Both the position numbers and the translations under genes were made by a program. Below the pieces are notes generated by a model, which did not search any database, was not told the DNA's origin, and worked only from the letters and a program-made list of their open reading frames with translations. Of a stretch of 64,000 nt of DNA, positions 43,833 through 53,333 are shown piece by piece. Position 1 is the first letter of the stretch, and each line of letters starts with the position of its first letter. Source of the stretch: Streptomyces sp. DHE7-1 (lineage in GTDB: Bacteria > Actinomycetota > Actinomycetes > Streptomycetales > Streptomycetaceae); assembly GCA_016432725.1 (NCBI GenBank), contig JACJDG010000003.1:7532001-7596000 (forward strand). Reading direction: 5' to 3'.

Positions 43833-44156
43833 GTGGACGCGCAGCAGTCACCGGAGAAGACGCCCGACGGACACTTCGTCGTCATCGGCGGGCGGCGCTG
43901 GCGTGCGACCGACCCGTCGCTGCCCGAGGAGGCCGCCGCCCGCCTCCGAAGCCATCTCATGGCGGCTCGCCGCGCGGTGCGGTCCGCGACGTCCGCGGGC
44001 GACCCGGGTGCCGAGCGGACGGCACGCGCACGCGTGCACCGCGCGAAGATCGCGCTTGGCGAACGCGGCACACCCTGGTGGGAGCAGTCCGGGGACGAAC
44101 GCCGCCGCCGCTGGCGGGACGGGCTCGCCCGGCTCGACGAGGACGGCCCGCGGTGA
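43833..44156 (+). CDS. Conserved small protein of unknown function (107 aa)
   Basis: 107 residues, soluble and highly charged. It has a conserved-looking N-terminal stretch DGHFVVIGGRRWRATDPSLPEEAAARLRSHLMAARRAV and a C-terminal helix rich in Arg and Trp (GTPWWEQSGDERRRRWRDGLARL). I recognise this type from actinomycete genomes but know no function. The GTG start has a CAGAAT -10-like box seven bases upstream and no ribosome site, suggesting a leaderless transcript. It converges on the lipoprotein gene. Confidence 0.65.
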   Translation: MDAQQSPEKTPDGHFVVIGGRRWRATDPSLPEEAAARLRSHLMAARRAVRSATSAGDPGAERTARARVHRAKIALGERGTPWWEQSGDERRRRWRDGLARLDEDGPR

Positions 44157-44161
44157 CCCGC

Positions 44162-44955
44162 TCAGGACATGAGGCGCTCCCGGTCCCCCATCACGACCAC
44201 GGGGTGGTCGCCGGGATCAAGGGTCCGCAGCAGGGTCCGCATGCCGGACTCCGGGACCGTGACACAGGCGGAGGTTCCGTCCCCGTGGTCCAGGTGCAGC
44301 CAGATGCCGCCGCCCTTGTCCACCCCGTCGGGCCGGGACCAGTCGTAGGGCGGGGCGCCCACGAGCCGGTTGTAGTTGATGGCGATGACGTAGTCGAAGT
44401 CGTGGGCGTGGGCCTCGTCATCGGTGATCGTGGAGGCGAAGGCATGGTCGTCGTGCCAGTACGGCAGGCGGCTGCCGGGGTTGCCGAGCGTGCCGCCCGC
44501 GTCGGTCAGGCCGAACACGCCGACCGGAGTGCGCTCGTCGTCCATGCGGTGGTCCGTGGTCCAGCCCAGCCTTCCGTTGTGCGCGGGCCAGGCCGCCGTA
44601 CGCTCCCAGCCCGAGGCCCCCTCTGGTAGAGCACGAGGAGGCTGTCGGGCGAGTCGCGGCGATCGCCGTAGACGACCACGACCTGGCGGGACGCGGCCGG
44701 CACCTGCTGCCACATCCGGTCCCCTACCCCCGGGAGGCGCGAGCCCACGGACGCCGGGGGAGAGGGCGACATCGCCGGGTTGTTGTTACCCGGCGCGCCG
44801 CCCGGGCTCGACGGCTCACCGGTGCCGCAGGCGTCCGTCGCGGCCAGCAGCAGACCGCAGGCGAGGGCCGCGCATATGGCGTGCCGCGCACCGCCGTGCC
44901 GCAGCCGCCGAGCAGTGGACCCCGGGACGGACCCGGTAACAGTGGATTTCCGCAT
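44162..44955 (-). CDS. Lipoprotein with L,D-transpeptidase (YkuD)-like domain
   Basis: About 264 residues. The N-terminus has a basic region, a hydrophobic stretch (AICAALACGLLLAATDAC) with a lipobox-like Cys, then a Gly/Pro/Asn linker. The C-terminal part resembles YkuD: VVVVYGDRRDSPDSLLVLYQ, RTPVGVFGLTDAGG, DFDYVIAINYN, and GIWLHLDHGDGTSACVTVPES, where His and Cys occupy the catalytic His-x-x-Gly...Ser-x-Gly-Cys positions, though the Gly before Cys is Ala. If active, it would cross-link peptidoglycan or modify it. One G added near 44624 joins the two frames. The start ATG (MRKSTVTG) has GAGG nine bases upstream. Confidence 0.72.
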
Positions 44956-45056
44956 GATCAGGATCCTCGGGCGCGGGAACCCCGTACGCATCCACACACG
45001 GCATCCGGCCTAACCCGGCCGACCCGACGCCCGCTTCGGACCGACGGGCGCGCCAT

Positions 45057-45076
45057 ACATGTGTGCGCTCACATGT
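45057..45076. promoter_or_regulatory. Operator-like inverted repeat ACATGTG-N6-CACATGT
   Basis: Seven-base arms are exact complements around TGCGCT. It lies in a locally A+T-richer region, 155 bp before the YbdK-type ligase and about 100 bp before the divergent lipoprotein gene. The protein that binds it is unknown. Confidence 0.5.
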
Positions 45077-45211
45077 GAAACGCGAGAGTCAGATGTGCAG
45101 GCCGAGTTGATTGACACCGACTGATCAGGGAACCCGGGCCGCGTCAACCGGCCGGTGCGGACTGCCACGTCAGCGCACCGGCGGCTGTGGTCCACTCGCA
45201 GGGGAGAAGTC

Positions 45212-46404
45212 GTGACACCACGCCTCGGAGCGGAAGAAGAGTTCCATGTACTGGACGTGGAGAGCGGCCGACTCGTCCCACGCGCCGCCGAACTGATAGG
45301 GCGTCTCGCCAGACCGGGCTTCACCACCGAGCTGCAACGGTCGGTGGTGGAGAGCAACAGCGGCGTACACGGCACGCTCGAGGAGCTGTACACCGACCTC
45401 TCCTCGACCCGGCTGCGGCTGGACTCGGCGGCCGCCGGCCTCGGCCTCGCCGTCGCGGCCGCGGGCACCGTGCCGCTCGCCCGTGTGCGCCCCCTGGACG
45501 TCACCGCCGACGCCCGCTACGAGCGGATGGTCGACGACTACCGGATGGTCGCCGACGAACAGCTCATCTGCAGCGCGCAGATCCACGTCGACGTCCCCGA
45601 CCGGGACACCGCCGTCCGCGCCATGTGCCTGGTCTCGCCCTGGCTGCCGCCGCTGCTCGCCCTGTCGGGCAGCTCGCCGTACTGGCTGGGGTCCGACACC
45701 GGGTACGCGAGCTGGCGGACCATGCTCTGGCAGCGGTGGCCGACCGCCGGACCGGCCGGCTGCCACCGGGACGCCGCCGACTACGACAGCTCGCTCGAGG
45801 AACTGATCCGTTCGGGCGTCATCAGCGACGCCGGCATGGTCTACCACGACGTCAGGCCGTCGGCCCACCAGCGCACGCTCGAACTGCGCATCTGCGACGC
45901 CTGCCCGCGGGTGGAGACCGTCGTACTCGTCGCGGGCCTCTTCCGGGCCCTGGTCCGCGAGGCCTGCGAGCGCCTGGCACGGGCGGACGGCCCCTGTGCG
46001 ACGGCCGCCACGACTGGCTGCGCGCCGCCTCCTGGCGGGCCGCGCGATCCGGTCTGGAGGGCCAGCTCGTCGATCCCGCAAGCCGCCGCGCGGCGCCCGC
46101 CGGAGCGGTGCTGCGCGGCATGCGGGCCCGGCTGCGCCCGGCGCTGGAGGCGTCCGGCGACTGGGACACCGTGCACGCGCTCATGGAGGAGGCACTGGCC
46201 CTCGGGAGCGCCGCGCACCGGCTGCGCCGCGTCGCCCGGACCGGAGGCCTGCTCGCCGGCGTCGACCTGCTGACGGCCGAGACCCGCGGTGAGCGCCCGG
46301 CGGGCCGTCCGTCGGCGCGGCCGGCCCGGCCCACCGCGTGGTGGGACCCCGTCGGAGCACCCGTCCCCGGCCACGGCACCGCCGCGCCGGTCCGGAGCGC
46401 CTGA
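45212..46404 (+). CDS. Carboxylate-amine ligase, YbdK/GCS2 family
   Basis: About 398 residues. The GCS2-type start TPRLGAEEEFHVLDVESGRLVPRA holds the acidic metal/ATP ligands. Further motifs are QRSVVESNSGVH, ICSAQIHVDVPDRDTA, WLPPLLALSGSSPYWLGSDTGYASWR and the C-terminal TLELRICDACPRVE. The family joins an amino group to a glutamate-type carboxylate using ATP (gamma-glutamylcysteine ligase relatives). One C restored near 45993 (GGCCCCTG to GGCCCCCTG) keeps the frame into the C-terminal domain. GGGGAGAAG precedes the GTG start. Together with the following amidotransferase it could make an amidated dipeptide; this is inference. Confidence 0.82.
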
Positions 46405-46409
46405 GCCCG

Positions 46410-46430
46410 CCCGGGCCGCGGCGGCCCGGG
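46410..46430 (+). terminator. Hairpin after the YbdK-type gene
   Basis: CCCGGGCCGC (46410-46419) and GCGGCCCGGG (46421-46430) are exact complements. In RNA the stem would lose a base pair or two to form a loop. It lies just after the ligase stop, so the next gene may have its own promoter. Confidence 0.55.
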
Positions 46431-46652
46431 GACCCAGTCCCACGAGCCGCTCCGGAGCCCCGGCCGACCAAGACGCCCCATCCGTCGATCTAGGAGAGTC
46501 ACGTCCCCATGCACACCTCGCCGCATCTCCCGGCCCCGAACACCACCGACCCGGGCGTGCCGCGCCCACGCGCCCGCCCGGGGCGCGGCACGGGCGGGGC
46601 GCGAGCCCCCCGGAGCCCGCTCGGAGCATGGGCGGGGACGGAGGACCAGCTG

Positions 46653-48435
46653 ATGTGCGGACTCAGTGGAGAGATACGTCTCGACGGTGAGCGGCCGGAC
46701 GTCGCCGCCGTGGAGCGGATGACCGACCGGCTCGCGTCCCGCGGCCCCGACGGCCGCGGTGTGTGGTCCCAGGGGGCCGTCGCGCTCGGCCACCGCCGCC
46801 TGAAGATCATCGACCTCTCCGAGGACGGCGCGCAGCCCATGACCGACCCGCGCTCCAGGATCGCGGGCGTCTTCAACGGCTGCGTCTACAACTACCGTGA
46901 GCTGCGCGACGAACTGCGGGCGCTCGGCCACCAGTTCTTCTCCGACTCCGACACCGAGGTCGTGCTCAAGGCCTACCGTCAGTGGGGCACCGACTGCGTC
47001 CGGCACTTCCACGGCATGTTCGCCTTCGCGCTCGTCGAGCTGGACAGCGGGCGGCTCGTACTGGGCCGGGACCGGATGGGCGTCAAGCCCCTCTACCTGA
47101 CGCGGACCGCCGACCGGCTGCGCTTCGCCTCCTCGCTGCCCGCCCTGCTGGCGGCCGGCGGCGTCGACACCTCCCTGGACCCCGTCGCGCTGCACCAGTA
47201 CTTCAGCTGGCACGCCACCGTGGCCGCGCCCCACACCGTCCTCAACGGCGTGCAGAAGCTCCCCCGGCCACGGTGCGCGTCATCGAGCCCGACGGGACCC
47301 AGCACGACCACCGCTACTGGCAGCCGTCGCACACCCGCCGGCCCGAGTTCGCCGCTCTGGACGCCGAGGACTGGACGGACGCAGTGCTGGACGCGCTGCG
47401 CACCGCCGTCCGCCGCCGGATGGTGGCCGACGTCCCCGTCGGCGTCCTGCTGTCCGGCGGGCTGGACTCCAGCCTCATCGTCGCCCTGCTGGCCGAGCAG
47501 GGGCAGCACGATCTCGCGACCTTCAGCGTCGGGTTCGAGGCCGAGGGCGGCGAGGAGGGGGACGAGTTCCACTACTCCGACCTGGTCGCCCGGCACTTCG
47601 ACACCGCGCACCGCCAGCTCCTGGTGGCGTCGGACCGCATCCCGGGGCGCTGGAGTCGGCGGTGCTCGCGATGAGCGAACCGATGATGAGCCATGACGTG
47701 GTCGCCTTCCACCTGCTGTCCGAGCAGGTCGCCAAGGAGGTGAAGGTCGTCCAGAGCGGCCAGGGCGCCGACGAGGTGTTCGCGGGCTACCACTGGTACC
47801 CGGCGATGTCCGGCGTGCCCCGGCGGCAGGCCGCCGAGGCGTACATCGACACCTACTTCGACCGGTCCCACGGCGAGCTCGCCCGCATCCTGGAGCCCGG
47901 CATGCTGGCCTGGCGGGACGTCTCCGCCGAGTTCGTGCGCGCCCACATGGCGGCCGAGGGCGCGGAGACCGCGCTGGACGCGGACCTCCGGCTGGACACC
48001 CAGGTGATGATGGTCGACGATCCCGTCAAGCGCGTGGACAACATGACGATGGACTGGGGTCTGGAGGCCCGCGTCCCGTTCCTCGACCACGAGCTGGTCG
48101 AACTGGCCGCCGCCTGTCCGCCCGGGCTGAAGCTCGCCGACGGCGGCAAGGGGATCCTCAAGGCCGCCGGGCGCAGAGTCCTCCCGGCGGAGGTCGTCGA
48201 CCGGCCCAAGGGCTACTTCCCGGTCCCGGCGATCAAGCACATGGCGGGTCCGGTGCTGCAACGGGTCCGCGAGGCCCTCACCGCGCCGGAGGCGAAGGAG
48301 CGCGGCGTCTTCCGCCAGGAGTACGTCGCGGAACTGCTCGAAGCACCCAACGCGCACCGCACCAGGCGAGGAGCGAACACACTGTGGCAGGTAGCGCTGC
48401 TGGAGATATGGCTGCAGACGCACGGAATCCGCTGA
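46653..48435 (+). CDS. Asparagine-synthase family amidotransferase, resembling the N-acetylglutaminylglutamine type
   Basis: About 594 residues. The N-terminal glutaminase starts MCGLSGEIRLDGE, so Cys2 becomes the nucleophile; SRGPDGRGVW and GHRRLKIIDLS are the usual class II amidotransferase motifs. The synthetase half has the ATP-binding PP-loop VLLSGGLDSSLIVALL and the GLEARVPFLDHELVE signature. The MCGLSGEIR start and overall length fit the subfamily that amidates N-acetylglutaminylglutamine, an osmoprotectant, better than plain AsnB. Breaks near 47262 (CCCCC to CCCCCC) and 47641 (GGGG to GGGGG) are repaired by one base each. The S9 peptidase gene overlaps its 3' end. Confidence 0.82.
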
Positions 48436-50713
48436 CCGCGACCGGCCCGGACACGTGGGTGCCGGCGCCGCCGGGCGCGGGCACCGCCACGGCGACCGGG
48501 CCCCGCGGCGGTGGACGGCGGCCCGCGGGGGCACCTGCGGCGGACTCCGCGAGCATGCTCACGGGCGCCGACGCCGAGACGGCCGGGGGCGGCACGGCGG
48601 CGGCGCGTCCGGCGCCGGAGCCGGTGCTCCTCACCGACGCCGCCGCCGCGCACGACGTGCCGCAGCGGCTGACCGCGCACGGCTGCTGGTACCCCTCCGT
48701 CGACCCCGGCGGCCGCCACGTCGCCTTCATCTGCGACCGGACCGGGGTGCCGCAACTGTGGACCGGCCCGGTGGACGGCGAGGAGGCGCGGCTGCTGGAC
48801 GCCGACCCGGACCCGGTCACCGAGGTCTCGTGGTCGCCGGACGGCCGCTGGATCGCCTACACCACGGCCCCGGCGGCGGCGAACTCACCCGGGTCCTGTG
48901 CGTGCGCCCCGACGGCAGCGGGCGCCGGCTGCTGGCCGGCGGCGAGCCCGGCGCCTCCGCCTACCTGGGCTGCTGGACGCACGACGGCTCGGCGATCGCC
49001 GTGACGCTCACCGAGCCCGCGCCCCCCGGCCGGAGCCGGCCCGGTCCCGACGGACCCCTGGCGGACCTTCCGGAACCCGCCCACACCGGCGGCTGGGCCG
49101 GCCGCGACGGCCGCGCGGTGCTGCTGGGCGGACCGCCGCTCGGCGCCCCGCACGGAGGGGACGTGACCGTGCTCCGGGGCCCGGTGCGTCGCCCGCGCGG
49201 GAGCCCGGCCCCAGGGCGCTGGCGGCCTATCTCGTGGACCCCGAGGGCGCGACCGCGCCGGTGCTGGTGGCGAGCGAGGCGGGGGCACCGACCCTGCGCG
49301 TCTGCGGGCTCAGCCGGGACGGCAGGTTCGCCCTGCTGCGCCGGGGTCCGCGCGGCCGGCGCGAGGCGCTCGTGGTCCGCCGCCGGGACCGGGCCGTCAC
49401 CTGTGCCGTCCGCGCCGCCGACGGCGATCCGTGGATCGGGGGCTTCGCCCCGGACGGCCGCACCCTGTGGCTGCGCAGCGACAGCGACCGCGAGTTCGCG
49501 GCGCTCCTCGCGGTGCGGCTGGGCCGGCAGGGACAGCGGCTGGCCCAGTGGCCGGTCGCCGCGCGCCCCGACTGCGACCTGGAGCTGCTCAGTCTGCACC
49601 GGGACGGGCGGCACGCCGTGCTGTCCTGGAACGTGCGCGGGGTCAGCGAGCTGGAGGTCACCGTTCTGCCCGCGACCGCCCCGACGGGGACGGCCCGGCC
49701 GCCCTGCGAAGCTCCGCCCCGCCCTCGGCCGGGACCTCCCGCGGCATCCCGCTGCCCCACGAGGTGGTCACCCGGCTCGCGCCCGCCCCCGACCCGGACG
49801 GCCCCGTCGTGGCCCTGTCGGGATCACGGCGCCGTCCCGGCGTGTGGTGGCTGCCCCACGCCTCGGCCCTGCGCACCCCCTGGTCCTCGCGCGACGAGGA
49901 CGCGGTCCCCGACGCCGGCCACGCACCCGTGCAGCCGTTTCCGGTCCGCCCCGTCGCCCGGGACGGGCTCGCCCTCGGCGGCTGGTACTACAGGGCGCCC
50001 TGCCGCTCCCCGGGCGAGGCGGCCCCTGCGTGCTGCACCTGCACGGCGGTCCCGAGGAGCAGGAGCGCCCCGTCCTGCAGACCCTCTACCACGAGCTGCT
50101 CGGCCGCGGACTCGACGTCTTCGCCCCCGACGTACGCGGCTCGTCCGGATACGGCCGTTCGTTCGTGGACGCGGACCTCGGCACCAGCCGGTTCGCCGCG
50201 ATCGAGGACGTCGCCGCCTGCGCGGCCCACGTCGTCGTGGCGGGCCTGGCCGATCCGCAGCGTCTGGCGGTGATGGGCCGCTCCTACGGCGGTTATCTGA
50301 CGATGGCGTCCCTCGTCTGGCATCCGGAGCTCTTCCGCACCGGCGTGGCGGTCTGCGGGATGTCCGACCTCACCACGTTCTTCGCCGGCACCGAGCCGTG
50401 GATCGCCGAGTCGGCCGCCCACAAATACGGGCACCCCGAACGCGACCACGAACTGCTGCGGTCCCTCTCCCCGATGAGCCGTGTCGACGCCCTGCGCGTG
50501 CCGGTGCTCGCCGTGCACGGGGAGCACGACACCAACGTGCCGGTGGGGGAGTCGCGGCAGTTCGTGCGGGCGGCACGGGAACGAGGTCTGGAGGCCGAAG
50601 TCCTGATGCTTCGTCAGGAAGGACACGACTTCCGCCGGGCCGACAACCGGCGCCTCTTCCGCAGGACCGCCGCCGACTGGATCCAGCGGCACCTGACGAG
50701 CCGGCCCGCCTGA
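48408..50713 (+). CDS. S9-family prolyl oligopeptidase / acylaminoacyl-peptidase
   Basis: About 768 residues. An N-terminal beta-propeller (repeats such as WYPSVDPGGRHVAFICDRTGVPQLW, VSWSPDGRWIAY) limits access to a C-terminal alpha/beta hydrolase domain: oxyanion HGGPEEQERP, nucleophile Ser in VMGRSYGGYLTMASL, Asp in VHGEHDTNVP and His in EGHDFRRADN. It cleaves short peptides or N-blocked amino acids. Four lost bases (near 48875, 49192, 49683 and 50022) each restore the frame when one C is added. The start is uncertain: ATG 48408 or GTG 48384 overlap the amidotransferase, and an ATG at 48555 is possible. Overlap argues for co-expression with the amidotransferase. Confidence 0.82.
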
Positions 50714-50750
50714 GCCGCCCCGCCGCGAAGACCCCCGTCGGGCCGCCCGC

Positions 50751-51838
50751 TCACGCGATCGACGGGTCGTACTCCTCCCGCACGGACCAGGAGGCGCCCT
50801 CGGGAAGGCCCTGGGAGGCCGCACCGGCCCCGCGCAGCGGGAACACGACGACCGCGGCCGCCGCCAGCGCGCACAGGAGCCAGTCGAGCGCCCAGGGCAT
50901 CCCGTCGGGACCGAAGTACAGGACGGGCGAGGTGATCAGTGCGGCGAGCAGGGCGCCGCCGACGATGGGGCCGTGCACGGCCGCGGCGAACGCCGTGGTG
51001 CGGGGCAGGCGCCGGACCGGGCGCCGGGAGGCGGCGGGACGGTGGGTGCCGTCCAGGTACGGGCGGGCCTCGTCCGGGTCCGCGAGCCCCATGATCACCT
51101 CGCCGGCGTCGGCGACGAACGCGGCCGGCAGTTCGTCCTCGATCAGCTTCCACCGCTCCGGCCAGCACAACCAGCCGTCCTGCCCGCCGAGACGCAGGGC
51201 CGCCCGGCCGACCTCCCCGGGAGGGGCGGCGAGTTTCAGCTCGCGGCCGTCGGCCCGCAGGACCAGCCAGTGGTACTGCGTGACCTTCAACTCGCCCGGC
51301 TTGGAACCGCGTTCGCTGTACCGCATCCTCACGGGCTCCCCGATCCGGACCCGTACCGCGTGCAGCTCCCCCGGGCGGCGTCGTCCACCAGCACGCGCAA
51401 CTTGGCCCGGACGGCGGCCTGGCCGACCTGACGGCGCGCGAAGAGGAGGGTCTTCACCGTCAGGACGAGAACGAGGATGACCACCACTCCGGAGAGCACT
51501 CCACCCGATCCGGCGGCCAGCCGGGTGAGCACCAGCGGGGTCAGCAGGAGAAGGACGGCGCCCGTGGTACGGCCCGCCTGACGCGCGGGAAGGGGCAGCC
51601 GGCGGGGCGGCGGCGGCACCTGCCCCGGCGCCGACGGCACGTCCGGGCCGAGCCTGGGCGCCGCGCGGCCGGCGAGCGCCCATCCGCCGGCCGTGACCAG
51701 GGCCGCACCGAGGGCCGAGAGGATGTCCCAGCGCGGCGCGGGCGCGTCGTAGCGCAGGAAGACCAGGGACAGTGCCACGGCCGCGCAGGCCAGGGCGGCG
51801 CCGCCGAGGGCTCGGGTGATCAGGGTGGAGCGTCGCAT
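50751..51838 (-). CDS. Membrane protein of unknown function, five to six helices
   Basis: About 362 residues. The N-terminal half has four hydrophobic segments (ALACAAVALSLVFLRY; DILSALGAALVTAGGWALAG; TTGAVLLLLTPLVLTRLA; GVLSGVVVILVLVLTVKTLLFA). A soluble stretch of about 130 residues (HWLVLRADGRELKLAAPPGEVGRAALRLGG) follows, then two more helices near the C-terminus. One G added near 51375 (CGGGGGAG to CGGGGGGAG) joins the parts. I do not recognise it. It converges on the S9 peptidase and lies 141 bp from the MFS gene's 3' end, on the same strand as the MFS operon, so it might be its last member. Confidence 0.65.
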
Positions 51839-51979
51839 GGGCGTCCTTCACCGGGGACGGGGAGCCGGGGTGGGGGCACCGTCTCGCGAGGCCGGACTGG
51901 CACGGGCGCGCACCAGTTTCTTGCATGATCGGCAACCGAGTAAAGGCATGGCCGGCCGGCTTCCGGTGCCGCGCCCGGC

Positions 51980-53325
51980 TCAGGGGCGGGGCGCGGCACC
52001 CTCGTCGACGGGCAGCGCCACCGGCTCCTCCGCGGGCGGTGCGGTTCGCGCGCCGGGCACATGTGCCTTGCCCGGGCGGTCACTTCGCGTGTGCGCGCGA
52101 CGCAGCGCCAGCAGGAGCACCGGCATCAGCACGCACGTGACCGCGGCGCTGTGCCAGAGCAGCGCGTCGAGCCGGCCCGCCGCCAGATAGGCGCCCGCGG
52201 CGACGGCGGCGAGCGCGCACACGCCCCGGTCCACGATGCTCTCCACCGACAGCAGGGTGGCCCTCGGCGCGTCCGCCGGGATGGCGTCGTTGACGAGCTT
52301 GCGCTGCACCGGATAGACGAACCCGGTGATCGCGGCGAACGCGCACAACAGCGCCACCACGGCCCAGGGCCCGCCGACGGCCGTGCCCGCGAGCGTCCCG
52401 GCGAGCGCCACGCTCAGCAGGGAGACCCACACCACCGGCGGCAGCCGGCGGCCCAGCCACTGGGGACGGGCCGAGGTCACCGCCTCCGCGACCGTCATCG
52501 CCGCGAGCACCCCGCCGTGCGCGCTCTCCCCGATGCCGTGTTCCAGGAGCACCGGCTGGAACAGGTTGACCTGGCAGATCCGGGACAGCGTGAACACGGC
52601 CACGCCCTGCACCATGAGCAGGGCCAGCCACGGTGACGACCGCAGGGCGCGCAGGGCCGCCCGCGTGTCGCGCAGGAGGCTCCCGTCGCGACGCGCCCGG
52701 GCAGCCGGGCGGACCGGCCCGCCCCCGGTGCGGCGAGCCGCGGCAGGGCGAGCGCGCAGCCGAGGGAACCGGCCGCGCTCGCGGCACTGAGCACGTAAGG
52801 GGTCTGCGGCGCCAGCATCATCAGGGGTCCGACCAGCGGCCAGCACACCACCTTGGCGGCGAGACCGAGGGCCCGCGCCGTACCCTCGGCGCGCAGATAG
52901 TGAGCCTGCGCCCCCTCGGCCCGTAGCCCGTCGTACAGATAGGCGCTGGCCGCGCCGGACGTCAGCGAACGCCCGGCGGCGATGGCGAGGAAGTGCACCA
53001 GGAAGCCCGGGTACGACGGGGACAGGACCGGCGCCAGGTTGGCCGCCGTCATGACCACCGCGCCGGCACTCAGGCAGTTGCGGGCGCCGATGCGGTCGGC
53101 GACGACCCCGGTCGGTATCTCGAAGAGACAGAAGGCGATGTAGTAGATGCTCTGGATGCCGAAGATCTGGTCGTCGGACAGGCCCGCGTCCCGCTGGTAG
53201 GCGTAGAAGACGGGCATCCACCAGAGCAGGTTGAACAGGAGCTGGAACCCGTTGTTCAGGCGGATGAGGCGCCGCGCGGCCGGACTCGGGAGCGGCGCCG
53301 GTGGGGTGGACCGCAGGATCGGCAT
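51980..53325 (-). CDS. Major facilitator superfamily transporter
   Basis: About 449 residues with twelve predicted helices. The loop after helix 2 has VVADRIGARNCLSAGAVV, the G-x-x-x-D-R-x-G-R-type MFS signature, preceded by FQLLFNLLWWMPVFYAYQRDAGLSDDQIFGIQSIYYIAFCLFEIPTG. A cytoplasmic middle loop includes the repaired site near 52703 (CCGGGGGCG to CCGGGGGGCG). It starts eight bases after the dikinase-like gene's stop, with GTGAGG as ribosome site, so it belongs to the ATP-grasp/dikinase operon and probably exports that pathway's product. Its C-terminal tail is long and soluble. Confidence 0.86.
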
Positions 53326-53333
53326 TCCGGGCC

